Assembly: GCF_030273445.1 (NCBI RefSeq)
Contig: NZ_CP120678.1
Coordinates: forward strand, 1,589,501 to 1,653,500
Direction: 5' to 3'
DNA from: Selenobaculum gibii
GTDB lineage: Bacteria > Bacillota > Negativicutes > ICN-92133
Length of the DNA: 64,000 nucleotides
Position 1 is the stretch's first letter. Every line of letters begins with the position of its first letter. This document shows, piece by piece, positions 54,852 to 63,380 of this stretch. Below the pieces are notes generated by a model, which saw only the letters and a list, made by a program, of their open reading frames with translations, searched no databases and was not told the DNA's origin. The position numbers were made by a program, and so were the translations under genes.

Positions 54852-56085
54852 TTTTCTGCTCCATTAAATGCATAAATTCATTTGTTGTCATTACTTGTAC
54901 TTGTGATTGCCGTATTAATGCATCGTATAAGTGTTTTGCTTCCCCATTTGTATAATCACGTTCTTCAATCGGTGTATCTTCCAAAATAATCAATTGTTTT
55001 GCAATAAATGCATCTTTTAAGTTCATTAAATTATTTATTCCATAGGCAATATTACAAAGTACTGTAAAGTTTGCATGACCAATTAACATGCGATTTTCCT
55101 CACTACTTGATTCATTGATAGGAGCAAAAGCTTCCTTATAAATCACCTTTGCTTTAAATGCAGACGCTACAATTGCGTCTCCATCTCCAGTTGATAATAC
55201 CCCCGTACTAATCTTATAATGCTGTTCATATAACTTTCTTATTAAATCCGAAGCAATCCCTCCTCCACTAATAATGTGAATCCGTTGCTTGCTATCATTT
55301 CTATCCTCTTTATGATAAGTATAAATATCAAGCAGTCCCGATACATAATTATTAAACACTGCTGCATTCATCTGATACGCTTGATGTAAATTACCAGTAG
55401 TGATTACTTCTTCTGGTAATCCATCCGCTAAAACGTTACCTTTATTCAGTAAAATTAATCGAGAACAAAATTTTGCCGCCAAGCGAATGTCATGAACAAC
55501 AATCAAAATAGTTTTTCCCTGACGACAAAGCTCTTTGCACTGACGAAAAATCTCTTCTTGATACGTTAAATCGAGACTAGCCGTAGGCTCATCAAGAAAG
55601 ATCAAATCCGTTTCTTGGGTAAGAACCTTCGCTAATAATACACGCTGTTTTTCCCCACCTGACATATGATTAATATCCTTATCCGCTAAATGAGAGACAC
55701 CTGTAAATTTCATATATTTTTCAGCAATTGCATAGTCCTCTTCACTTTCATTCTGCCACCATTCCAAATAAGGATATCGTCCTGCTAACACAACCTGTTT
55801 TGCTGAAAATCCAAATCCCGTATTAATTTCCTGCTGCATATAAGCAACTTTACGCGCAATCTGCTTTTCAGATAATGTATGTAGATTTTCCCCAAATATT
55901 TCGATAGTTCCTATTGCCGAATGAATTCCCCGTAAACTTTTTAGCAGCGTACTTTTACCTGCGCCATTGGGCCCGATAATACCAACAAACTCTCCTGGAT
56001 TTACTGTAAAATTAATGTCCTGTAATATAGTATAATTGTCTATCGCTAATCCGACATTTTCTGCAATCAGTATAGGTTGTTTCAT
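54829..56085 (-). CDS. ABC ATPase of corrinoid/haem type with extra C-terminal domain
   Basis: A 418-residue protein. Residues of about 1-250 are a BtuD/FecE-type ATPase: Walker A GPNGAGKST, signature MSGGEKQR, Walker B LIFLDEPTASLDL, H-loop VVHDIRLA. The last 150 residues or so (from HIISGGGIASDLIR) form an added domain seen in some corrinoid-type ABC ATPases; its role is unknown, though its GGG and STGDGD segments suggest nucleotide binding. Ordinary BtuD is about 250 residues. It overlaps the permease by 1 nt. Confidence 0.88.
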   Translation of the reverse strand: MKQPILIAENVGLAIDNYTILQDINFTVNPGEFVGIIGPNGAGKSTLLKSLRGIHSAIGTIEIFGENLHTLSEKQIARKVAYMQQEINTGFGFSAKQVVLAGRYPYLEWWQNESEEDYAIAEKYMKFTGVSHLADKDINHMSGGEKQRVLLAKVLTQETDLIFLDEPTASLDLTYQEEIFRQCKELCRQGKTILIVVHDIRLAAKFCSRLILLNKGNVLADGLPEEVITTGNLHQAYQMNAAVFNNYVSGLLDIYTYHKEDRNDSKQRIHIISGGGIASDLIRKLYEQHYKISTGVLSTGDGDAIVASAFKAKVIYKEAFAPINESSSEENRMLIGHANFTVLCNIAYGINNLMNLKDAFIAKQLIILEDTPIEERDYTNGEAKHLYDALIRQSQVQVMTTNEFMHLMEQKNGVFKSI

Positions 56086-57122
56086 TATAGCTGCCCCTTC
56101 CGCTGCGCCCGTCTAAGTAAAAACAAAAAGTATGGTGCACCCATTAAAGCAGTCATTACACCCACGCGGATCTCCGCTGGCTGCGCAATCAATCTTCCCA
56201 CCGTATCACACCCTAATAGAAAAGTCCCTCCAGCTAAGGCACAGGCTGGTAATAAAATCCGGTGTTCTGCTCCTAAGATAATCCTCATAATATGTGGCAC
56301 CACTAACCCAACAAAGCTTATACTACCACTGACACATACTGCAGTAGCTGTTGTTAGTGAAGCAATGAATAATAAAAGCATTCTCAATTTGCCTACCGAC
56401 ATACCGACAGAGCGCGCTTCTTCCTCACCAAGAACAAGAATATTCAAATGTCTAGCTAATAAACATAAAATAATAATACCAAGCACAATTGGACCAACTG
56501 CCAAATACACATGTTCCCAGCGTCTATAGTCTAATCCGCCAACGGTCCAAAATAAAAATTCCCTCAATTTATATTCATTCATAAAAGTCAATATTCCTGA
56601 AGTTAATGCTCCTAAAAAAATACTAACAGCAACGCCGGCTAGTAATAATACCATGACGGGAATTTTCCCATTCCGCATAGCAAGAAAAATCGTTAATGCA
56701 ACCGTTGCCAAAGATCCGATAAACGCAAAAAGAGGCATATAAAACATGCCTATAGCAGTCAATCCCGTAGAAATAGCTAATACAGCTCCCAGTGCAGCTC
56801 CACTTGATGCACCAATAATTCCCGGTTCTGCTAATGGATTACCAAAAACGCCCTGCATTACTGCACCCGTTACAGCTAACGCCGCCCCGACTAAAATGCC
56901 AACAAGCGTTCTAGGCATTCTAATATGCCAAATAACAGCGGTATCCTCAGCTGTTGGAACGGCATTCGTTAGTATTGGCAAATTTAATTGGTCAGTAAGA
57001 ATATTTACGATAGATAAAAAAGGAATCTGAATTTGCCCAAAACTTAAGGACATTGCAAAAGTAAGCAAAAATAAAGCGACTAAAACAATTAAAATGATAA
57101 TTTTTTTATTCAAAGCGTTCAT
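56085..57122 (-). CDS. FecCD/BtuC-family ABC permease
   Basis: A 345-residue permease with about ten transmembrane helices and the family signatures IRMPRTLVGILVGAALAVTG, GNPLAEPGIIGASSGAALGA and SISFVGLVVPHIMR. With the ATPase it forms a type II importer for cobalamin, haem or ferric siderophores. It is 15 nt after the TIM-barrel gene. The binding protein is likely the lipoprotein at 46707. Confidence 0.93.
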   Translation of the reverse strand: MNALNKKIIILIVLVALFLLTFAMSLSFGQIQIPFLSIVNILTDQLNLPILTNAVPTAEDTAVIWHIRMPRTLVGILVGAALAVTGAVMQGVFGNPLAEPGIIGASSGAALGAVLAISTGLTAIGMFYMPLFAFIGSLATVALTIFLAMRNGKIPVMVLLLAGVAVSIFLGALTSGILTFMNEYKLREFLFWTVGGLDYRRWEHVYLAVGPIVLGIIILCLLARHLNILVLGEEEARSVGMSVGKLRMLLLFIASLTTATAVCVSGSISFVGLVVPHIMRIILGAEHRILLPACALAGGTFLLGCDTVGRLIAQPAEIRVGVMTALMGAPYFLFLLRRAQRKGQL

Positions 57123-57137
57123 AGCATATCCTTTTAT

Positions 57138-58097
57138 TTAAAATTTTCTCAACGCACGTTGCTGTGTTCTTACTTTAGTTTGCCAATCCAAAGTTGATGT
57201 CTGCATAAATTCATGCACAAGATATTGAGGCTGTATCTTTTCCACAATTTTTTGCACCGTTTGTGTAGTAAACGGAAGATGTTCATCAATCTTTAGTACA
57301 TGTTCCATAATATTGCCTATAGAATAATCACGAGTAATGTTTTCTTGTCTAATCTTTTTGACATACTCTCCCGATAATGAATAATGTAGATGAATTCCTT
57401 TTATATATCTGCTTTCTGCTCCCAAATTATTCAGAACTTGCAAAATATACTCTACACCATCTTCTTGCGTCACTAGGTTTTGATTTGTGTTCATCAAGTG
57501 TCCCGTATCCAGCATAATCCCTTTATTTTTATGCTGAATTCCAGCCATTAGTTTTTCTACGATATTTCTATCTAACAAAGTTAAGCCCGGCCACCATAAG
57601 TTCTCAAATAACAAAGTTACACCTTCTGGAATCACATCTGAAAGATCATTCACAAGTTCAATGATCGCTTCAATAACCATATTATCTTTATAATGAAACT
57701 TCCAATGATAAAGTTCCTCTTTTCTTGCCTGACTAACATGAAAAACAAGATATTTAGGATTCATTTTTATTGCTGCTGAAATATTCTCTTTATATAAAGC
57801 TAACCAATCATTTCGCGTCAAACCACCAAAGCAAGATTTAATCGCATCCGTATTTGGGAAACTTAATTTCAAGCCTTGTGAATTTCCTAGCCAAAAATCT
57901 AACCAATCACTCCAAAACCGTAAATGCACACCATAAATAAATTTTTCCGGATGCAAATTAGAATCCCACGGTTCCCAAAGCATCATCTCAATACCATCTA
58001 AGTTATTTTGCTTTAAAAATTTTCCAAGCTCTTTCGCATCATTTTTAATTAAATTATTATCCATGGAGTAATTTGATAAATTTACCAATTCAAGCAA
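57138..58097 (-). CDS. Xylose-isomerase-like TIM-barrel protein
   Basis: A 319-residue protein of the AP-endonuclease-2/sugar-phosphate-isomerase TIM-barrel superfamily. Metal-binding residues expected for this fold are visible: E in LLFENLWW, D and H in MLDTGHLMN, H in GIHLHYS and E in YLVHEF. It may therefore be a divalent-metal enzyme acting on a sugar, nucleotide or lipid-linked substrate. It is squeezed between receptor 3 and the BtuC-like gene, so it likely acts on the imported compound. The reaction is unknown. Confidence 0.75.
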   Translation of the reverse strand: MLELVNLSNYSMDNNLIKNDAKELGKFLKQNNLDGIEMMLWEPWDSNLHPEKFIYGVHLRFWSDWLDFWLGNSQGLKLSFPNTDAIKSCFGGLTRNDWLALYKENISAAIKMNPKYLVFHVSQARKEELYHWKFHYKDNMVIEAIIELVNDLSDVIPEGVTLLFENLWWPGLTLLDRNIVEKLMAGIQHKNKGIMLDTGHLMNTNQNLVTQEDGVEYILQVLNNLGAESRYIKGIHLHYSLSGEYVKKIRQENITRDYSIGNIMEHVLKIDEHLPFTTQTVQKIVEKIQPQYLVHEFMQTSTLDWQTKVRTQQRALRKF

Positions 58098-58129
58098 GAT
58101 TCAACTTCACCCTTTTCCTAATAACTTAC

Positions 58130-60094
58130 CTAAAAAGTACATTTCATCCCGATTTGGATATTGCGTCCCATCATTGGATATGCACCCTGACTGCCAGCAC
58201 ATGGAGTTAATTCATAATCACGATTTGTAATATTATTAACTTTTAAATATGCTGTTAAATTATCTTCTACTGCATAGTTTATATTGGCATCCCATACCCA
58301 ATATCCAGCAGAAGTAAAGTTATTTAAATTTCTCCCCGTAGCAGCAGTTCCAAATAAGTTTACATTCCAGCGATCAAGATTATAATGTATTCCAATGCGA
58401 TATCCATTCGGTTGGCTATTATTTTTATCAGTAATATAATCCGCATTTGGCTGCTTATTCTCAACACTTAAATAAGAATATCCAACATCAATACTCCATA
58501 TTTCACTTAATTTACTTTGTAAAGCTATTTCAAATCCTTTGCGTTTCTGCTCATCAATATTTTCAACTGTTGAAATATATGTGTTTGGATCATAATTCCA
58601 ACGAATTGCATCTTTTACATTACTTCTAAATGCACTAGTAGATAGAGAAGTATTTTGAGATAACTGTTTATTAAACCCGATTGTAACTGTATCTCCTGTT
58701 TCCGGTTTTAAATTAGGATTTCCATACATCATCCAAGCTGGTTGATTCCAAAATAAATCATCCGCATTCGGCGCATTGAAAATTTTTCCCCATGAAATAT
58801 ATGCATTAGCCGATTCATCAAATTTATAATTAAAAGATGCTTTCGGCGTCGTTTTTCCACCAAACATATTGTGATGATCATAGCGTATCCCCGGTGTAAA
58901 TGTCCAATGATCACTTAATGTAATTTCATCTTCCAAATAAATCGCTTTATTATTTATTTTTTCATCGTAATCACCAGCACCGTTGTTTATTACCCGTGTT
59001 TCTCGCCATTCAGCGCCGGCAATAACTTTATTATTTTCATTTAACCGCCACCCATCTTGCCAATCGAAGCCTTTTGCATGGTTGCTGTATTCCGCATATC
59101 CTGATCCACCATCAACATCATTAAATCCCTGTGAGGTATAGTTTGAATAATAACGAAAATATCCCGGAATATCTGTATCTTCTTTAAAATGATAGGTAAT
59201 CGCCCAATTATTCATTAATTTATCCATCGTATCATTCTCATAATGGTTGGACACAAATCCACCCCAGCCCGAATAACCAAAGCCCGGAGCTTGATACCAT
59301 TGACCGCTATGATCGCTCATATGTTCAACATTCAACGTTAACGAACTGCTATCATTAATCTCCTTATCCAAACGAAGCGTAAAATTATTTTTATCATAAT
59401 TACTATTAGACATTTTTTTCGTATCACCGGTTTTAAAATCTTTATACTTCATATAATCCTGTTCAGATTTGCCAGCAGTTACGAACCAACTCCAATCCTT
59501 TTCACTGCCCTCAGTTGCAACTTCATAATTTTTCATTCCCCATGATCCCGAGCTTATATCAATCGTTGATTTATACTCTTTTGCACCTTTTTTCGTAATG
59601 ATATTAATTACTCCACCAACGGCATCTGTCCCATAAAGAACGGATGCAGTTCCTTTAACAATTTCAATACGATCAATGTTCGCTAATGATGGAATTGTTT
59701 TTAAATCAATGCCGGCTCTATCCGTCGCCGTACCCTTATCCATATTCATTCTTCTTCCATCAACCATAACAATTACACGATCATCACCATTTAACCGAAC
59801 AATATCTTGCCTACTCATAGATGCTTCCGTAACAGTAACACCATTAACACTTTTCAAAGCCTCCGCTAAATCACGAAAATGATTTTCTTCAATATCTTTT
59901 GCGGTAATAATACTCACATTTGCAGCTGTTTTTGATAATGGTGTCGCAACACGATTCGCTGTAACAACAACTGTATCAAGTAAATACTCATCCAATAACT
60001 CTTCTGGATTAGCATAAACTGAAGACATTGACAAAGACATCCCCATACAAACACTCAAAGTTAATAACATTTTCTTTTTATTTGTTCTACTCAT
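58130..60094 (-). CDS. TonB-dependent outer-membrane receptor 3
   Basis: A 654-residue receptor with signal peptide (LSVCMGMSLSMSSVYA), TonB box DTVVVTA, plug motifs (RVIVMVDGRRMN, IDRIEIVKGTASVLYGTDAVGGVINIITKK) and a barrel ending in MKCTF. It follows tonB and precedes the TIM-barrel and BtuCD genes, so all parts of one uptake route are together. No cobalamin riboswitch precedes it, unlike receptors 1 and 2, so its ligand or control may differ. No Fur box is apparent either. Confidence 0.92.
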   Translation of the reverse strand: MSRTNKKKMLLTLSVCMGMSLSMSSVYANPEELLDEYLLDTVVVTANRVATPLSKTAANVSIITAKDIEENHFRDLAEALKSVNGVTVTEASMSRQDIVRLNGDDRVIVMVDGRRMNMDKGTATDRAGIDLKTIPSLANIDRIEIVKGTASVLYGTDAVGGVINIITKKGAKEYKSTIDISSGSWGMKNYEVATEGSEKDWSWFVTAGKSEQDYMKYKDFKTGDTKKMSNSNYDKNNFTLRLDKEINDSSSLTLNVEHMSDHSGQWYQAPGFGYSGWGGFVSNHYENDTMDKLMNNWAITYHFKEDTDIPGYFRYYSNYTSQGFNDVDGGSGYAEYSNHAKGFDWQDGWRLNENNKVIAGAEWRETRVINNGAGDYDEKINNKAIYLEDEITLSDHWTFTPGIRYDHHNMFGGKTTPKASFNYKFDESANAYISWGKIFNAPNADDLFWNQPAWMMYGNPNLKPETGDTVTIGFNKQLSQNTSLSTSAFRSNVKDAIRWNYDPNTYISTVENIDEQKRKGFEIALQSKLSEIWSIDVGYSYLSVENKQPNADYITDKNNSQPNGYRIGIHYNLDRWNVNLFGTAATGRNLNNFTSAGYWVWDANINYAVEDNLTAYLKVNNITNRDYELTPCAGSQGAYPMMGRNIQIGMKCTF

Positions 60095-60205
60095 TGTATT
60101 TTCAATCCCTTATTTTTAATTTATCATTACTCTATTTAAAAGAAAATTTTCACAATTATTAAATATAATCCGGTAATGGTCAATAACTATCCTTGCTTAT
60201 CAAAT

Positions 60206-60976
60206 TTAAGTAATTGTAAAGCTAAAGGTTCTATAAATATGACAACGAACTGCATCGCCATAGACGTTTTTTGCTGGTGAGAATGATAGGCGATACGCTG
60301 CTTTTACTGCCTCACTATCAAATGCATCATATCCAGAGGATGAAACTACCTCTACATTTTCCGCACTTCCATCTGTTCCAACAAGAACCTTTACCTTTAC
60401 TGCCCCTTCAATCCCTTGCCGTTGCAATTTTTTCGGATAATTTGGCGCAGCATCAGCTATTAATTTAGGTGGTGTTTTAGGCTTTAATGCATCACCGTCT
60501 CCATTCCCATCGCCACTTCCATTTCCACTACCGCTTCCGTTTCCTGCTCCAGAATCACTTCCAGCGCCCTCTCCTTGTCCACTTCCTGAACCTTCACCTT
60601 TAGTCCCCTGCCCACTTCCAAGTGCAGAACCACTCGTGTTATTTCCATGATTCGTAGCAGTTTGATTAGGCGTACTTTTTTCAATGTGTTGTTTTCGTTC
60701 TTCTGTATACTGCTGCGTTACTGGTGGAATAGTTGTATCATTTTTTAATACAATATCTTCTACTGCTGGTTCTGTAACTTCTGGTGCAGCTCCATCATCA
60801 CCACCGCCGTTATCACCACCACCAACATCTTCATAAACAGTCACATCAACCACCTTAGCCGTGCTACTATCCATGCGCATAAAAAGTCCAGTTGAAGCAA
60901 CAAGAACAAATACAATAATATGTAAAAATAGCGATATTCCCAAGGACAAACGTTCTTCTTTGGATTGTTTATGCAT
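60206..60976 (-). CDS. tonB: TonB protein with Gly/Ser-rich linker
   Basis: A 256-residue TonB: short cytoplasmic start, one transmembrane helix (LGISLFLHIIVFVLVASTG, with the His that ExbBD uses), an extended spacer and the C-terminal domain with YPKKLQRQGIEGAVKVKVLVG and FSPAKN. The spacer holds Gly/Ser/Asp-rich repeats (about residues 110-160) instead of the usual Pro-Lys/Pro-Glu rod. It transmits energy from ExbBD to the outer-membrane receptors, probably all three here. Confidence 0.92.
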   Translation of the reverse strand: MHKQSKEERLSLGISLFLHIIVFVLVASTGLFMRMDSSTAKVVDVTVYEDVGGGDNGGGDDGAAPEVTEPAVEDIVLKNDTTIPPVTQQYTEERKQHIEKSTPNQTATNHGNNTSGSALGSGQGTKGEGSGSGQGEGAGSDSGAGNGSGSGNGSGDGNGDGDALKPKTPPKLIADAAPNYPKKLQRQGIEGAVKVKVLVGTDGSAENVEVVSSSGYDAFDSEAVKAAYRLSFSPAKNVYGDAVRCHIYRTFSFTIT

Positions 60977-60978
60977 GA

Positions 60979-61389
60979 TTAACTCCTCCCAGATTCAGCA
61001 GCCAGACCAAATCGCGTTAATCCCGCACCTTTCAATTGATCCAAAAATACAATAACTTTTCCATAATCAATATCCTGATCAGCGCGTAGCACCACTGCAA
61101 ATTTAGGATTTTTTTTATTTTCTGCCTTCGCTTGTGCAATCAATGTCTTTTCATCAATTTGTTGGTCTTCAAGCCATAAAGAACCATCTTTTTTCATCGT
61201 AACTAAATAATTCACATTTGTTTGCATTTCTGCGTTCTGCGCTTTTGGCATATTTACTGCTACAGTTTTTAAATCGACCATATATAATGTACTCAGCATA
61301 AAAAATACTAGTAAAAAGAACATAATATCGATCATTGGAATAATCATAACTTCTGGTTTTGCAAAAGAACGTCGATCACGCAGTCGCAC
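60979..61389 (-). CDS. exbD: ExbD-type biopolymer transport protein
   Basis: A 136-residue protein with one N-terminal transmembrane helix and the conserved proton-carrying Asp (MIIPMIDIMFFLLVFFML), followed by the periplasmic domain (LRADQDIDYGKVIVFLD). It forms the proton-driven motor with ExbB for TonB. It overlaps exbB by 14 nt and leads to tonB with a 2-nt gap. Confidence 0.92.
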   Translation of the reverse strand: MRLRDRRSFAKPEVMIIPMIDIMFFLLVFFMLSTLYMVDLKTVAVNMPKAQNAEMQTNVNYLVTMKKDGSLWLEDQQIDEKTLIAQAKAENKKNPKFAVVLRADQDIDYGKVIVFLDQLKGAGLTRFGLAAESGRS

Positions 61390-62008
61390 GATGTATCACC
61401 TGCTCTTTATATGCCTCTACTACTGAAAAGCATTGCTCCATATCCGTTACAATATTTTCCAAGCGTTGTGCAAAATAAGAATGTACAGCTAAAGCAATAA
61501 TTGCCACACATAACCCCATGGCTGTCGCAATCAAGGCTTCACCAACACCACCTGTAATTGCCATGGCTTGCCCAGATTCAAGGTTAAAAATACTAAATGC
61601 TGAAATCATCCCACTAATTGTACCCAACAATCCCAAAAGTGGTGCCATCGTAACAATTACATTTAAATAATATAAGCGTTTACGCATTTTAGACAACGCA
61701 ACTCCAGATTGAATTTCTAAGTATGAACCTATTTTTTCATTATTTTTCGATTGTTTTATCATTGCCTGATATAAAATACCTGCTAAATCTCCATTGGTAG
61801 TATCCGCTAATTTTTTTGCTTCAGACGACTTCTCCTCTGCCATAAGTTCACAAAAATTTTCTGCAAACTTACGTCCTGAATCTGACCGTTTAAAATAAAA
61901 ACCTCTCTCTACTCCAATTGCAACAACAAAAATAGAGCAAAGCAAAAGAATATACATAACAAATCCACCTTTGTGGAAAAACTCTACCCCTTGTACAAGA
62001 AAATCCAT
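61376..62008 (-). CDS. exbB: ExbB-type proton channel protein
   Basis: A protein of about 210 residues of the MotA/TolQ/ExbB family, starting at 62008 (GAGGAGG 6 nt upstream; the frame runs to 62023). Three membrane helices; the TMAPLLGLLGTISGMISAF and ALIATAMGLCVAIIAL segments contain the conserved channel threonine and glycines. It is first in the exbB-exbD-tonB-receptor 3 operon. Confidence 0.92.
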   Translation of the reverse strand: MDFLVQGVEFFHKGGFVMYILLLCSIFVVAIGVERGFYFKRSDSGRKFAENFCELMAEEKSSEAKKLADTTNGDLAGILYQAMIKQSKNNEKIGSYLEIQSGVALSKMRKRLYYLNVIVTMAPLLGLLGTISGMISAFSIFNLESGQAMAITGGVGEALIATAMGLCVAIIALAVHSYFAQRLENIVTDMEQCFSVVEAYKEQVIHRATA

Positions 62009-62059
62009 GTTAATCCTCCTCAACCTTTTTATAAAATATTAATTATTTTCCTTTACCTA

Positions 62060-62231
62060 TTAAACACAAACTATGGTGATGCGAAAATCGCATCACCATT
62101 GATGGGAATTTAATAGTTATATAGATAACGCAAACCGACGTGTGTGCACCTAATAATGAGCAATCACTAAAAGAGAGTCAAATACTTATAAAGTAACTTT
62201 TAGGGTTGTGATATAGGAAGCCGGTTTGCGG
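62060..62231 (-). promoter_or_regulatory. Structured leader RNA candidate upstream of exbB
   Basis: On the minus strand a 9-bp stem (CGCAAACCG at 62230-62222 in minus sense, pairing with CGGTTTGCG at 62137-62129) encloses about 84 nt that include an inner ATCA/CTAAAAG-CTTTTAG/TGAT helix. A strong 11-bp hairpin (ATGGTGATGCG / CGCATCACCAT, 62073-62099) with a weak U-rich exit follows before exbB. This looks like an aptamer plus hairpin switch, but it has no B12 box and I cannot assign it to a known class. It could also be the terminator region of the meaB operon. Confidence 0.45.
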
Positions 62232-62249
62232 ATATCTCTTTTCTGCCAC

Positions 62250-63380
62250 TTATTCTTCATAAGCGGCAAGCAGCCGCTGCATTGCCATAGTTGCTGAAAT
62301 TTTACCTTCACCCACTTCTTCGTCAATGTGACTGCGGCATTCTCTTACCCGCTCATTTTGATAAAAGCGATTATGCAAATTTTCTTCAACCATTGAATAT
62401 ACCCATGCCAAAGTTTGTTTCTTACGACGAGAAGTAAAGACTCCACTTACGGTCACAGTTTCTTTAAACTTTTCGATAACATGCCACAAGTCATCAATAC
62501 CTTCCCCCGTAAGCGAGGAACAAGTGTGTGCACGTGTTTGCCAACCTTCGGTAGCCTGTCGTAAATAATGAAGAATACGCTCATACTCCACTTTGACCAT
62601 TTGGGCCTTTTGCTTATTATCGCCATCAGCCTTATTAATCAAAATTGCATCGGCAATTTCCATAACACCCTTTTTCATCCCCTGTAATTCATCTCCTGCT
62701 CCTGTTAAAACAACAAGCAAAAAGAAATCAACCATAGAGCGGACAGTAATTTCACTCTGTCCAACTCCAACGGTTTCTACCAAAATAATATCGTAGCCAG
62801 CGGCTTCACATAAAAGTAAAGTTTCTCTACTTTTTTTCGTAACTCCGCCTAATGTGCAACTCGACGGTGATGGTCTAATAAATGCATTTGGTTCCTTTGA
62901 CAAATTCTCCATCCGCGTTTTATCACCTAAAATACTGCCCTTTGTAATACTGCTACTTGGGTCAACCGCCAATACTGCAACTTTATGTCCGCGCCCACAC
63001 AATTTTGAACCAAGCGCTTCAATAAATGTACTCTTTCCCGCGCCAGGCACACCAGTAATCCCAACACGAATTGAGTTCCCTGTATGCGGTAATAATTTTT
63101 GCAATACTTGCTGCGCTAGCACCATATGCTTGGGCGAATTGCTTTCGATTAGAGTAATCGCCCTTGATAATAACATTCTGTCACCAGCTAAAACACCTTG
63201 CACATAATCATCGACTGTGAGCCTTGGACGTTTCACCCCACTTGCAGCTGTTTTTTCTAACGGGGCAGTCTTCTTTGTCATTCCGTCGTGCCCACCATCA
63301 ACCCCAGTCATCACACGGCAGGCAAATTCACTGCCGGCACACTCAGGTTGCCAATCAGGTCGATAAGTTGAATTACTCAT
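62250..63380 (-). CDS. meaB: Methylmalonyl-CoA mutase-associated GTPase MeaB
   Basis: A 376-residue G3E-type GTPase (MeaB/ArgK). P-loop [28 protein letters not shown] switch, ETVGVGQSE and the NKADGDN guanine-specificity motif are visible. It gates adenosylcobalamin delivery to, and protects, methylmalonyl-CoA mutase. The N-terminus is about 45 residues longer than in many relatives. It overlaps the mutase gene by 8 nt, so both are one operon, a B12-dependent consumer next to the uptake genes. Confidence 0.93.
   Translation of the reverse strand: MSNSTYRPDWQPECAGSEFACRVMTGVDGGHDGMTKKTAPLEKTAASGVKRPRLTVDDYVQGVLAGDRMLLSRAITLIESNSPKHMVLAQQVLQKLLPHTGNSIRVGITGVPGAGKSTFIEALGSKLCGRGHKVAVLAVDPSSSITKGSILGDKTRMENLSKEPNAFIRPSPSSCTLGGVTKKSRETLLLCEAAGYDIILVETVGVGQSEITVRSMVDFFLLVVLTGAGDELQGMKKGVMEIADAILINKADGDNKQKAQMVKVEYERILHYLRQATEGWQTRAHTCSSLTGEGIDDLWHVIEKFKETVTVSGVFTSRRKKQTLAWVYSMVEENLHNRFYQNERVRECRSHIDEEVGEGKISATMAMQRLLAAYEE

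Noticed and set aside
62060-62231. A fifth cobalamin riboswitch before exbB
   Set aside because: The conserved GGTCCCGCC core and the final AACTGCC box present in the other four are both missing.
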